Of a stretch of 64,000 nt of DNA, positions 16,868-26,477 are shown piece by piece (the stretch's first letter is position 1; each line of letters opens with the position of its first letter). The stretch lies in contig NZ_QNSB01000004.1 of assembly GCF_003315415.1 (NCBI RefSeq), forward strand, positions 300,055 to 364,054, given 5' to 3'. The notes below the pieces were generated by a model. It was not told the origin of the DNA. It did not search any database and saw only the letters and a program-made list of their open reading frames with translations. Source of the stretch: Brevibacterium sanguinis (GTDB lineage: Bacteria > Actinomycetota > Actinomycetes > Actinomycetales > Brevibacteriaceae). The position numbers and the translations under genes are program-made.

Positions 16868-17368
16868 GTGTCAAGGAGTTCGGGAGAACCACGGTCGGGC
16901 TGCGCGATCAACGCGGCGGTCGAGGCGCTGGGCGACAGCTGGTCGCTCATCGTCCTGCGCGACATCATCTTCGGAGACCGCCGCCACTTCCGCGAGCTGC
17001 TCAACGGGTCACTCGAGGGGATCGCCTCGAACATCCTCAGCGACAGGCTCAAACGCCTCGTTGCCGCAGGGATCCTGACGAAAGAGGAGACGGGTCGTGG
17101 ACGGAGGGCCCGCTACAGCCTGACGGAGTCGGGAATCCAGACGCTTCCCATCCTCTTCGCCCTCGGCAACTGGGGACTCGACTGGCGGGAGGGCACCCCT
17201 GAACTCCGCATCCGCCAGGAGCTCATGCGCACCGAAGGACCGGCGTTCGTCGCCGAGCTCATGGACGAACTCCGCGTCCGCCACCTCGGCGCGCCGGCGC
17301 CCGAGAGGACGGGGCCCGGTCCGCTGGAGAGGCTGGAGATCGCCTACGCCGAGGTGACCGGAGACTGA
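16868..17368 (+). CDS. HxlR-family winged-helix transcriptional regulator
   Basis: About 166 residues. The HxlR signature is plain: a Cys near the N-terminus (SGCAINAAVEALGDSWSLIVLRDI), the helix-turn-helix FRELLNGSLEGIASNILSDRLKRLVAAGIL and the wing (GRGRRARYSLTESG). The single N-terminal Cys is the residue that in HxlR/HypR proteins senses electrophiles or oxidants; here that is a possibility only. It starts at GTG 16868 with GGGAGG upstream and is divergent from the reductase pair. The C-terminal ~50 residues extend beyond the usual ~115-residue core, which is common in actinobacteria. Confidence 0.92.
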   Translation: MSRSSGEPRSGCAINAAVEALGDSWSLIVLRDIIFGDRRHFRELLNGSLEGIASNILSDRLKRLVAAGILTKEETGRGRRARYSLTESGIQTLPILFALGNWGLDWREGTPELRIRQELMRTEGPAFVAELMDELRVRHLGAPAPERTGPGPLERLEIAYAEVTGD

Positions 17369-17386
17369 GCTCGCCGAGGTGCCGAT

Positions 17387-17953
17387 TCAGGCGATCTCGG
17401 CGCCGGCGGACCGCATCTCCTCGATCGCCCGCGCGCTCGATTCGACGCCGACTCCCGCCACCATGCGACCGAGCACGCGCACCGACCGTCCGCCGGCGAG
17501 CGCGTCGAGGACCGAGGCGCGGACGCAGTGGTCGGTGGCGATTCCCACGATGTCCACCTCGGCGATGCCGAGATCATCGAGGAGGTCGCCGAGGCGCTGC
17601 CCCGTCTCAGTCGTCCCCTCGAAGGCCGAGTAGGCAGGGATCCCCTGCCCCTTCCTCACGTGGTGGGTGATCGCTCGGGTGTCGAGGAGGCGGTCGTAGT
17701 CGGCTCCGTCCGTGTCCGCGACGCAGTGGACCGGCCATGTGTCGATGAAGTCGGGGTCGTCGCTGAAGTGTCCGCCGTTGTCGTTGTCGCCGTCATGCCA
17801 GTCGCGAGAGGCGATGACGGCGTCGTAGCGGTCGGCCTCGGCGGCCAGGAACCGGGTGATCGTCGCGGCGACGTCGTCGCCGCCGGCGACCGCCAGGGCT
17901 CCGCCCTCGGTGAAGTCGTTCTGAACGTCCACGATGAGTAGTGCTTTCGCCAT
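17387..17953 (-). CDS. pncA: Nicotinamidase (isochorismatase-fold)
   Basis: About 188 residues, normal for PncA, which turns nicotinamide into nicotinic acid in NAD salvage. The catalytic triad elements are visible: Asp in LIVDVQNDFTEGG, Lys in VRKGQGIP, and the nucleophilic Cys in IATDHCVRAS. Metal-site residues appear in RDWH and GHFSD. ATG 17953 starts the family N-terminus MAKALLIVDVQ; an upstream extension would be low-complexity Arg-rich sequence with no support. It is convergent with the HxlR gene and not part of an evident operon. Confidence 0.94.
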   Translation of the reverse strand: MAKALLIVDVQNDFTEGGALAVAGGDDVAATITRFLAAEADRYDAVIASRDWHDGDNDNGGHFSDDPDFIDTWPVHCVADTDGADYDRLLDTRAITHHVRKGQGIPAYSAFEGTTETGQRLGDLLDDLGIAEVDIVGIATDHCVRASVLDALAGGRSVRVLGRMVAGVGVESSARAIEEMRSAGAEIA

Positions 17954-18075
17954 GGCTCGAGCATAGGCGCGATCGCCACGGCTGTCAGAGTGCGTTCGGC
18001 CATCCGGGGCGGGTTCACGTCGAACAGCCCTGGACCGGCGCCGGACCTCGGCTTGCGGACTGCTCGGCGCCCGGG

Positions 18076-18819
18076 TCAACCGGTCGGCTTGCCCTCGAAC
18101 CAGTAGAACTGGGAGAAGTGCTGATCCCTCTTCAGCCCGAGATCATTCCGCAGCACCGTGCGGACGTTCTTGATCAGGCCCTTCTCGCCGGCGGCCCAGG
18201 CGTAGAGCCCCTCGCTGCGCAGGTCGAGCGCGCGCAGGTGCTCGGCGAGCGCGACGCCCGGCCGACTCCCCGCTCGGATCCATGTCCGCTCGAGGCCGGG
18301 ATGGTCGACGGCAGGCAGGCCTGATCCGTCGGAGATCCTGTCTTCGATCACAGCGGTGATCCTGACCTCATCCGGGACCGTCTCCAGCCATGAGTTGATC
18401 GCCGGCAGGGCAGTGAGATCGCCGGCGAGGACGAGGTGGTTCGTCGTCCCCGGCAGGTCGATCCGGGCGGGAGTGAGCGCCGCTTCGATCCGTGTGCCCG
18501 GAGTGGCGGTGGCGGCCCATCTGGCCGCGGGGCCCTCGTCGCCGTGGAGGACGAAATCGAGGCTGAAGTCCCCGGACGTGAGATCGATGTCGACGAACGT
18601 GTACCCGCGCTGACTGACGTGCCCCTCCCCCTTCTCGGGGTGCGGGAACCACAGCCGCACCCACAGAGTCGGGAACACCTCGTCGAGCTCGGACAGCAGC
18701 TCGGGACCGTTGAAGCGGATCCGCCGGTAGTGCTCGGTGAAGTCCTCGATGCCCGTCACGACGACCTCATGGTTGGTGATGCGCATGAGGCGCATGACTC
18801 CGCGCTGCCAGTTGACCAT
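18076..18819 (-). CDS. Siderophore-interacting protein (ViuB/SIP family ferric reductase)
   Basis: About 247 residues. The N-terminal FAD-binding barrel shows YRRIRFNGPEL and RGYTFVDID; the C-terminal SIP domain shows HLVLAGDLTALPAINSWLE, WAAGEKGLIKNVRTVLR and a final FSQFYWFEGK. The family reduces ferric siderophores in the cytoplasm with NAD(P)H or ferredoxin to release iron. GGAG stands 4 bases before ATG 18819. A DtxR/IdeR-like box 30 bases upstream indicates iron repression. There are no siderophore transport or synthesis genes beside it. Confidence 0.94.
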   Translation of the reverse strand: MVNWQRGVMRLMRITNHEVVVTGIEDFTEHYRRIRFNGPELLSELDEVFPTLWVRLWFPHPEKGEGHVSQRGYTFVDIDLTSGDFSLDFVLHGDEGPAARWAATATPGTRIEAALTPARIDLPGTTNHLVLAGDLTALPAINSWLETVPDEVRITAVIEDRISDGSGLPAVDHPGLERTWIRAGSRPGVALAEHLRALDLRSEGLYAWAAGEKGLIKNVRTVLRNDLGLKRDQHFSQFYWFEGKPTG

Positions 18820-18848
18820 GATGCTCCCGCTCGGTTGACCGTGCTTAC

Positions 18849-18862
18849 TTAGCCATGCCTAA
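18849..18862. promoter_or_regulatory. DtxR/IdeR-like iron box
   Basis: TTAGCCATGCCTAA, read with its flanks (ACTTAGCCATGCCTAACCTA), resembles the TTAGGTTAGSCTAACCTAA consensus of DtxR/IdeR. Arms TTAG and CTAA surround a CATG core. It lies 30 bases upstream of the siderophore-interacting protein gene, where iron-loaded repressor would block transcription. Confidence 0.65.
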
Positions 18863-18933
18863 CCTACAGCACTGCAGCCGGGTCGCGGCTCTCGCGGCGC
18901 TGGGGTCGGAGCCGCCGGGCGGTGTGTTCCGGT

Positions 18934-19398
18934 TCAGGACTGCCGGGAGGCCTTCTTCGCGGCTTTCTTCGCAGCCTTCTGCGCGGCCTTCTTCCCGACA
19001 TCGGCTCCTGCGACGAGGAGCAGCCCTCCGAGCGCGGCGACATTCTTCGAGAAGTGGGTCTTGTGCACGGCCGCGTCCTCCTCGCCCATCTCCCAGAAGG
19101 CGTGACCGGCCAGCGTCGTCGGCACCAGGGACGCCGCGAGAGCGAGAGCGGAGACCCGCGGCTTGATCCCGAGCAGCAGGCCCGTGCCCGCCGCGAGCTG
19201 AAGCGCACCGTTGGCGCGGACGAGGAGCTCATCGTCGTCGGGCAGGAACGGCAGGTACTCGCGCATGGTGTCGAGGGTCGGCCCCGCCGCCTCGACCCTG
19301 CCTCCCGGCTGGGTCAGCGCGGAATATCCTCCGCTGATGAAGATCGGCGCGGTGAGCATCCGACCTGTGGCCTGCAGCAGAGCTGAGCCGATTGCCAT
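18934..19398 (-). CDS. DoxX-family integral membrane protein with Lys/Ala-rich tail
   Basis: About 154 residues with about four membrane segments and the DoxX motifs MLTAPIFISGGYSAL, LVRANGALQLAAGTGLLLG and HAFWEMGEE. DoxX proteins are linked to membrane redox and oxidative stress, but the reaction is not settled. The C-terminus ends in repeats of KKAAQKAAKKAAKK, a cationic tail of the kind that binds nucleic acid or the membrane surface; it is unusual for a DoxX protein. The start has AAGGAGAGACAC upstream and is divergent from the APC permease gene. Confidence 0.88.
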   Translation of the reverse strand: MAIGSALLQATGRMLTAPIFISGGYSALTQPGGRVEAAGPTLDTMREYLPFLPDDDELLVRANGALQLAAGTGLLLGIKPRVSALALAASLVPTTLAGHAFWEMGEEDAAVHKTHFSKNVAALGGLLLVAGADVGKKAAQKAAKKAAKKASRQS

Positions 19399-19480
19399 GT
19401 GTCTCTCCTTCGCGAAGGCGCTTGCGGTCCTGAGCCGCGTGAACGAGTTCCGAGCCTAACGCACACCCCTGCCCCGCTCA

Positions 19481-21010
19481 ATGCGCAGGAGTTCCTCCCT
19501 GAGGGCGCTCCCCTGGTCAGAGCAGGAGGGCGAGAGGAGTCGCTGCCTCGGAGCGATCCCGCGCCGTCCGCCCAGCCGACCGGCGCCGGACAGGTCGATG
19601 AGCCTGTGGGCGAACTTCGCCCTCGGCTTCACCTACCTCTCGCCCCTCGTGGGTGTGTACTCCCTCCTCGCCGTCGCCCTCTCGACCGGCGGCCCGCCCT
19701 CCATGTGGTGGATCGTCATCGTGGCCGGCGGTCAGATGCTCGTCGCCCTCGTCTTCGGCGAGGTGGTGTCCCAGTTCCCCATCGCCGGCGGCATCTACCC
19801 CTGGGCTCGCCGCTTGTGGGGCAAGCGCTACGCATGGATGGCGGCGTGGGTGTACATCTGCGCGCTCATCGTCACCATCACCTCGGTGGCGGAATTCGGC
19901 TCAGGATTCGTCGCCAGCCTGTTCGGCCTGGAGCTGACGAAGAACGTCACCCTGGTCCTGGCGCTGGCGCTGCTCGTACTGGCCCTGGCAATCAACTTCA
20001 GCGGCACCAAGTGGTTGGCCCGCATCGCCCGCATCGGACTCTTCGCCGAGCTCATCGGCGTCATCGGCCTGGGCCTGTTCCTTCTCCTCTTCGAACGAAA
20101 GCACAGCTTCACGGTCTTCTTCGACGCCATGGGCACTGCAGGCGAGGGCAGCTACGTCTCCGCGTTCATGGGCGCCGCCGTCGCCGGGTTGTTCCTCTTC
20201 TACGGATTCGAGGCATGCGGAGATGTCGCGGAAGAGGTGTCGAACCCGGCCCGGCGGATCCCCCGGGCAATGATCATGACGATTCTCGTCGGCGCGGTCT
20301 CCGCCCTGTTCTCATTCGGCGGCTACGTGCTCGCCGCGCCCGACCTCGACGCCATCGTGGCGGGCGAGGTGGTCGATCCGATTCCTGCGATCCTCGAGGG
20401 CAGTCTGGGCACGACGGGGGCGAAGATCTTCCTCCTCGTCGCGCTCACCGCCTTCATCTCCTGCGTGCTCAGCCTGCAGGCGGCCGCGTCGCGTCTGATC
20501 TTCAGCTTCGCCCGCGACGGCATGATGCCCGGGCACCGCTGGCTCGCCCATGTCACCGAGTCCACGAAGGTTCCCCGCAACGCCCTCATCGTCGCCTGCA
20601 CCGCACCGGCGCTCATCTGCGTGCTCATCTGGCTGAACGACGGAATCCTGGTGGCGGTCACTTCGTTCGCGATCCTCGGCATCTATCTGGCCTTCCAGAT
20701 GGTGGTGCTCGGGGCGCTGCGGCAGCGGATCCGGGGGTGGAAGCCCGCCGGACCGTGGTCGCTGGGCGGCTGGGGCCTCATCGTCAACGTCCTGGCCCTG
20801 GCTTACGGGATCTTCGCCATGATCCTCCTGGCCCGCCCGGGCACGTCCGGGGACTTCGTCGCCGACTACATCGTCCTCATCGGGCTCGTCGTCGTTCTCG
20901 CCGTCGGCCTGGTCTATCTCGTCGGCGCCCGACCGGATCGGAAGTCCGACGCTCCCGAGGGCGACGCCGTTGCCGTCGCCGAGGCGATCCGCTCTCACCG
21001 CTCACGCTGA
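19481..21010 (+). CDS. APC-superfamily amino acid permease
   Basis: About 509 residues with 12 predicted membrane helices. MSLWANFALGFTYLSPLVGVYSL is the classic first helix of this family, with GGIYPWARRLWG and FYGFEACGDVAEEV further on. It should import an amino acid or amine by proton symport. The start is uncertain: ATG 19481 leaves an Arg/Pro-rich N-terminus and no ribosome site, while ATG 19598 begins exactly at MSLWANF and would drop the usual cytoplasmic N-tail. An N-terminal frameshift cannot be excluded. No catabolic genes adjoin it, so the substrate is open. Confidence 0.85.
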   Translation: MRRSSSLRALPWSEQEGERSRCLGAIPRRPPSRPAPDRSMSLWANFALGFTYLSPLVGVYSLLAVALSTGGPPSMWWIVIVAGGQMLVALVFGEVVSQFPIAGGIYPWARRLWGKRYAWMAAWVYICALIVTITSVAEFGSGFVASLFGLELTKNVTLVLALALLVLALAINFSGTKWLARIARIGLFAELIGVIGLGLFLLLFERKHSFTVFFDAMGTAGEGSYVSAFMGAAVAGLFLFYGFEACGDVAEEVSNPARRIPRAMIMTILVGAVSALFSFGGYVLAAPDLDAIVAGEVVDPIPAILEGSLGTTGAKIFLLVALTAFISCVLSLQAAASRLIFSFARDGMMPGHRWLAHVTESTKVPRNALIVACTAPALICVLIWLNDGILVAVTSFAILGIYLAFQMVVLGALRQRIRGWKPAGPWSLGGWGLIVNVLALAYGIFAMILLARPGTSGDFVADYIVLIGLVVVLAVGLVYLVGARPDRKSDAPEGDAVAVAEAIRSHRSR

Positions 21011-21048
21011 GCGGCCCGATCATCGGGTGGCGCGGACGGGCAGCACTC

Positions 21049-21558
21049 TCACACGCCGAACTCGGGGGCGAAGCGAAGAGCGCCGGCGGGCACCTCGCCG
21101 GTCAGGGGCATCGCCATCAGCGCCTCGTCGGGGACATCGACGTGCAGGCTGATGCCGAATGTCGAGGCAGGGAGGAAGCCGAATCGCGGGTAGTACCCGG
21201 GGTGGCCGAGAACGACGGCGAAGTCCTCGTCGCGGCGGGCCGCCTCGGCGAGGAGCGCTTCGATCACCGCACCGCCCACGCCGCTGCGCTGGTGACTCGG
21301 AAGCACCGAACAGGGCGCGAGGCAGACTCCCGCGGCGTCGCCGACGCGGCAGCGCGTGAGCATGGCATGGGCGATGACCGCCGACGATCGGCTCTCGTCG
21401 ACCGCGACGTACGAAAGGTCCAGCCACGAATCGGAGCCTCGCAGGGCGTCGACGATCGCGGACTCGTCGGGCCGGTCGAAGGCGGAGTCGGTGGCCGAGC
21501 GGATCGCGGAGATGTCGGAAGGCGCTTCGGGGCGGACGATGATGTGGTCGTTGAGCAC
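21049..21558 (-). CDS. GNAT-family N-acetyltransferase
   Basis: About 169 residues. The acetyl-CoA binding motif A reads LPSHQRSGVGGAVIEALL, preceded by APCSVLP, and motif B by VVLGHPGYYPRFGF, the pattern of the YhbS-like branch. The acceptor is unknown. It starts at GTG 21558; there is no strong ribosome site, and TAGAGT ends 6 bases before the GTG, so a leaderless transcript is possible. It is convergent with the APC permease gene. Confidence 0.88.
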   Translation of the reverse strand: MLNDHIIVRPEAPSDISAIRSATDSAFDRPDESAIVDALRGSDSWLDLSYVAVDESRSSAVIAHAMLTRCRVGDAAGVCLAPCSVLPSHQRSGVGGAVIEALLAEAARRDEDFAVVLGHPGYYPRFGFLPASTFGISLHVDVPDEALMAMPLTGEVPAGALRFAPEFGV

Positions 21559-21678
21559 GATTCGACTCTACCAACGCGCCGCCGGTGAGCACCGGCCTCC
21601 GGCTTCCCCACTCCGGGGCGCCTGCCCCGCCCCGGGGCGCCTGCCCCACTTCGTGGCGCCGGCCCCACTTCGCGACAG

Positions 21679-21746
21679 CCGTTGCCCCACTTCGGCACGC
21701 CGGGCCCTCCCGCACCAGGGGCTCGCGTGCCGAAGTGGGGCAACGG
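21679..21746. repeat. Long inverted repeat (22-bp perfect arms) in argG upstream region
   Basis: The arms at 21679-21700 and 21725-21746 are exact reverse complements (core GTTGCCCCACTTCGGCACGC) around a 24-base loop. Upstream, 21597-21680 holds several diverged copies of the same CCCCACTTCG/GGCGCC theme. The structure lies between two divergent genes, so it is not a simple terminator. It looks like a dispersed, palindrome-forming intergenic repeat. Confidence 0.75.
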
Positions 21747-21818
21747 TGTCACGCCGACCGGCCACGGCGACCGCGGCTGCCACTCGCCACCCTGCCGCCA
21801 CAACGCCAACCCGCCCAC

Positions 21819-23333
<1,515 letters not shown>

Positions 23334-23347
23334 GCCTCTCGCGGCAC

Positions 23348-23385
23348 GGCCGCGGGCTCGGGCGCACTCGCCCAAGCCCGCGGCC
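23348..23385. terminator. Hairpin terminator after argG
   Basis: GGCCGCGGGCTCGGGCG and CGCCCAAGCCCGCGGCC pair around a CACT loop with one mismatch, 15 bases after the argG stop. There is no U-run, as is common for GC-rich actinobacterial hairpins. Confidence 0.75.
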
Positions 23386-23435
23386 TTGCCCGTTCCGAGC
23401 CGTCGGACCACTCACGACGGTGAGAAGATCGACCC

Positions 23436-24173
23436 ATGACGGACGCGAATGCCCTCGCCGAGGCGATCGACCGGGAGTTGCGCTCGCGCGGGAGCGCTGA
23501 GCGCGCGGTCAGGGAGCGTGCCTACCTGAGGAGCGAGCTCGACCACTACGGCGTCTCCGTGCCGGAGACCCGGGCCGTCGTTCGCACCGCGATCCGCGGC
23601 GCGGACCTCGATCATGACGATGTCAGCGCACTCGCCGAGGCTCTGTGGGCAGCGCCCAGCAGGCCGCCGGTCCGGCCCGTGCATGAACGGCGCACTGCGG
23701 CGACGATGGTGCTCATCCAGTCGGCGGACCACCTCGGCGCCGGGGACGCCGGGCTCATCGAAAGGCTGCTTCGCGAGGCGCGCACCTGGGCTCTCGTGGA
23801 TCCGCTCGCCGTGGACCTCGTCGGTCCGCTGTCCGAGCGCGACAACGGCTTCGATCGGATCCTCGAGCGCTGGGCCGACGATGACGACTTCTGGATCCGC
23901 CGGTCGGCTCTGCTGGCCCACCTCGTCCCGCTGCGGCAGGGCCGAGGCGACTTCGAGCGCTTCGGCCGGTTCGCCGATGCCATGCTCGAGGACAGGGAGT
24001 TCTTCATCCGCAAGGCGATCGGCTGGGTGCTCCGGGACACCGGGCGGAGGCGGCCGGACATCGTCTGTGACTGGCTGCTGCCCCGAGCACAACGGGCATC
24101 AGGGGTGACACTGCGGGAAGCGGTCAAGCACCTGTCGTCCGCACAGCGTGAGGCGGTGCTCGCCGCACGCTGA
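23436..24173 (+). CDS. DNA alkylation repair protein, AlkD-like HEAT-repeat glycosylase
   Basis: About 245 residues, all helical. Characteristic segments are YLRSELDHYGVSVPETRAVVR near the N-terminus, RTWALVDPLAVDLVG, DDFWIRRSALLAHL and EFFIRKAIGWVLRD. The Trp and Asp in the WALVDPLA and FWIRRS helices correspond to the DNA-facing groove of AlkD, which removes N3- and N7-alkylpurines without base flipping. It lies downstream of argG beyond a terminator and probably has its own promoter close to the ATG at 23436. Confidence 0.88.
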   Translation: MTDANALAEAIDRELRSRGSAERAVRERAYLRSELDHYGVSVPETRAVVRTAIRGADLDHDDVSALAEALWAAPSRPPVRPVHERRTAATMVLIQSADHLGAGDAGLIERLLREARTWALVDPLAVDLVGPLSERDNGFDRILERWADDDDFWIRRSALLAHLVPLRQGRGDFERFGRFADAMLEDREFFIRKAIGWVLRDTGRRRPDIVCDWLLPRAQRASGVTLREAVKHLSSAQREAVLAAR

Positions 24174-24184
24174 CGGTGCGTGGC

Positions 24185-24835
24185 TCAGCCGTGCTCGTGC
24201 TCGGCCGCACTCCCATTCATCCCCTGGGACAGCATCCCGCGCCAGATGATCTCGATCGCCGCCCGGACGCGGTCCCGGGTCGACTGCTCGGAGAGGCTCT
24301 CGCCGCGCACGACGTACTGGTAATAGATCGCCCCGGCGATGGCGTCGAAGCAGGCCGCGACATCGAGGTCGGCACGCAGGTCCCCCCGCTCGATCCCCTC
24401 CCGGATCGCCTCCTCGATCGGGACGCGGCGCTTGGCGACGTGGGCCGACCAGTACTCCTTCTGCAGGCCCCGGTCGGACATGACGAGGCGGATCCGCTGC
24501 CGGAACCGCTCCTCGTACGGCCGCTGAGACTCCACCGGCCCGAGGATCGCGTCGAGGATCGACTCCTTGAGATCCGTCCGGGAGCCGACGACCGTCGGCA
24601 CCACCCGACCGCTGTCGAGGGCCGCGGCGATGAGCGCCGTCAGTGACGGCCATCGCCGGTAGACCGCAGACCGGCTGACTCCGCTGTCGGCGACGATCCG
24701 GGAGACCGTGACGGCCTCCCCCGCGTCGACGCGCCGCAGGGTCGCTGCGATGATGCGCTCATCGAGGTCCTCGTCCCGCGGCCGTCCGGGTCGGCGCCGC
24801 GCCGAGGCGTCAGCGACCAGGGTCATCGACGTCAC
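24185..24835 (-). CDS. TetR/AcrR-family regulator of the phosphonate-type transporter operon
   Basis: About 216 residues. The TetR helix-turn-helix is at residues ~25-70 (DERIIAATLRRVDAGEAVTVSRIVADSGVSRSAVYRRWPSL), followed by a helical ligand domain. It is the last gene of a five-gene operon: its GTG 24835 overlaps the phosphatase stop in a GTGA, and GGAG stands 5 bases before that GTG. A repressor at the end of its own operon suggests autoregulation by the transported compound or its breakdown product. The palindrome upstream of the first gene (28404-28415) is a candidate operator. Confidence 0.9.
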   Translation of the reverse strand: MTSMTLVADASARRRPGRPRDEDLDERIIAATLRRVDAGEAVTVSRIVADSGVSRSAVYRRWPSLTALIAAALDSGRVVPTVVGSRTDLKESILDAILGPVESQRPYEERFRQRIRLVMSDRGLQKEYWSAHVAKRRVPIEEAIREGIERGDLRADLDVAACFDAIAGAIYYQYVVRGESLSEQSTRDRVRAAIEIIWRGMLSQGMNGSAAEHEHG

Positions 24836-25638
24836 GGCCGCTCCAGGGCCCGCTCGCTCAGCCGGTCCATCAGTCCCTCGCTCAGCCCGGCTTCGCGCAC
24901 CGGGTCGAGCGGGTCCTCCCCGTCCGCGGACAGGCTCTCCAGGAGTTCGAGCATGGGTGCCGGGGAGAACTCCTTCCGGACGGCGGCACGAGCAGCCGGG
25001 TCGAGGTCGAACCCCTGACCCCGCATCAGCTCGCCGATGACAGGAAGAATCCGCCGATGGATGGCATCGGAGTTCTCACCGGTGCGCACATAGTCGGCGA
25101 CGATGACCTGGGGATCCGCTCCGAGCGCGAGCAGCAGCGAGGCGGCGAGCACCCCTGTGCGGTCCTGGCCCGCCGCGCAGTGGAAGGCCACGGTGCCGCG
25201 CGAGTGGGCGATGATCGCCAGGGCGGACACGATCTGAGGCGCCGCCCGGCGGTACATCCGCTGGTAGAGGCGGCCGAAGGTGCTCTGGTCGAACGGGTCA
25301 CCGGACGACGCGGCCGCCCCGATGCTGGTGAGGAACGGCACGTGGTGGTAGCTCACGGTTCCGTGGGCGCTGAACGGGCCGCGCCCGGTCAGCGCCACCT
25401 CGGCGGGAGAGCGCAGGTCGATGACGGCACTCAGCCCGCCGGCGACGAGGTCGGCCGCCGCCTCCTCGGTGACGGTGGAGAGGTCATCGGCCCGGATCGC
25501 GAACCCGGTGCGGATGACTCCGCCCCGGACCGGGATGCCGCCGAGGTCGCGGAGGTTGACGGGCGCGGAGAGGGAAATGCCCACGGCGGTCTCGGTGACG
25601 ACGGGGATCTCTCGCGAGGGGGCGTCGACGGTGCTCAT
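24832..25638 (-). CDS. Tyrosine-phosphatase-fold phosphatase (PtpB/Y_phosphatase3 type)
   Basis: About 268 residues. The P-loop HCAAGQDRTGV has the C-x5-R signature: nucleophile Cys154, Arg160, and an Asp in the loop, as in MptpB-like enzymes that also take phosphoinositides. The N-terminal NLRDLGGIPVRGGVIRTGF and VIDLRSPAEV segments are the family hallmark. ATG 25638 overlaps the permease stop by 4 bases and follows AAGGAAGATCAC. Being locked in a phosphonate-type ABC operon argues that it dephosphorylates an imported organophosphate, or a signalling lipid, more than protein tyrosine; this is inference. There is no signal peptide, so it is cytoplasmic. Confidence 0.88.
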   Translation of the reverse strand: MSTVDAPSREIPVVTETAVGISLSAPVNLRDLGGIPVRGGVIRTGFAIRADDLSTVTEEAAADLVAGGLSAVIDLRSPAEVALTGRGPFSAHGTVSYHHVPFLTSIGAAASSGDPFDQSTFGRLYQRMYRRAAPQIVSALAIIAHSRGTVAFHCAAGQDRTGVLAASLLLALGADPQVIVADYVRTGENSDAIHRRILPVIGELMRGQGFDLDPAARAAVRKEFSPAPMLELLESLSADGEDPLDPVREAGLSEGLMDRLSERALERP

Positions 25639-26477
25639 GTGATCTTCCTTCGGATGATGGCGCTCGCCTGGTCGATGACGGTGACGAGCACGATGATGCA
25701 GATGACGATGGCGCTGAGGTGACCGTAGTCGTACATGCGCATCGCGGTGGTGAGTTCGAGGCCGATGCCGCCGGCGCCGACCATGCCGAGGATCGTCGCC
25801 CCGCGGACATTGCCCTCGAACAGGAGCAGGGTGTAGGAGACGAGCATCGGGGAGGCCTGCGGAACGATCCCGTAGTGGATGATCTGGCGCTTCGAGGCAC
25901 CGACTGCCTCCATCGCCGTGACCGGTCCGCGGTCGACGGCCTCCATCGCCTCGGCGAAGATCTTCCCGATCGAGCCGATGGAGCCGATCGTCATCGCGAG
26001 GATGCCGGCGAACGGGCCCAGCCCGACTGCGGAGACGAACATCAGCGCGAAGACGAGGTCCGGCAGGGAGCGGATGACGTTCATCAGCCAACGCGTCGGG
26101 TAGTACAGCCACTTCGGGGCGATGGTCGAGGCCGCGCCGAAGGCGACGATGAGGGACAGGACCGCGCCGAGGACGGTCCCGACGATCGCCATCTGCAGGG
26201 TCTCGACGAGCAGCTCGACGATGGTCGGCAGCTTGTCCCATGTGGGAGGGAACATCTGGGACAGGAAGTCCCCCATATTCACCGCGCCCGCGGAGAGCTC
26301 GGCGAAGTCGAACTCCGCGCCGACGAACGACCACAGGAGGATCACCGCGGCGACCGGCAGTCCAAGGAGGAACCGGGCGCGGGGGACGTTGACCGTGCGC
26401 TCCAGGCGCAGGCGGTCCCGGGGATCAAGTGCTGCCGACGACTCGGTCCGGGTGCGGGTGGCTTCACGCGTCGACAT
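25635..26477 (-). CDS. phnE: Phosphonate/phosphate-ester ABC transporter permease (PhnE family)
   Basis: About 280 residues with six predicted membrane helices. The family segments LVETLQMAIVGTVLGAVLSL, RWLMNVIRSLPDLVFALMFV and the coupling loop with GASKRQIIHYGIVPQ are present. It should form the membrane channel as a homodimer. ATG 26477 was chosen because AGGAGG stands 6 bases before it; it overlaps the ATPase gene by 14 bases. It stands between the ATPase and the phosphatase genes. Confidence 0.92.
   Translation of the reverse strand: MSTREATRTRTESSAALDPRDRLRLERTVNVPRARFLLGLPVAAVILLWSFVGAEFDFAELSAGAVNMGDFLSQMFPPTWDKLPTIVELLVETLQMAIVGTVLGAVLSLIVAFGAASTIAPKWLYYPTRWLMNVIRSLPDLVFALMFVSAVGLGPFAGILAMTIGSIGSIGKIFAEAMEAVDRGPVTAMEAVGASKRQIIHYGIVPQASPMLVSYTLLLFEGNVRGATILGMVGAGGIGLELTTAMRMYDYGHLSAIVICIIVLVTVIDQASAIIRRKIT

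Noticed and set aside
19399..19600. Frameshift at the start of the APC permease
   Set aside because: The N-terminal tail looks poor in the coding frame, but no other frame gives a convincing family N-terminus, so a sequencing or real frameshift is not supported.
24832..26334. 500-residue reading of the phosphatase gene
   Set aside because: The first ~230 residues lie over phnE in the wrong frame. The phosphatase begins at ATG 25638, which has a ribosome site and overlaps the phnE stop.
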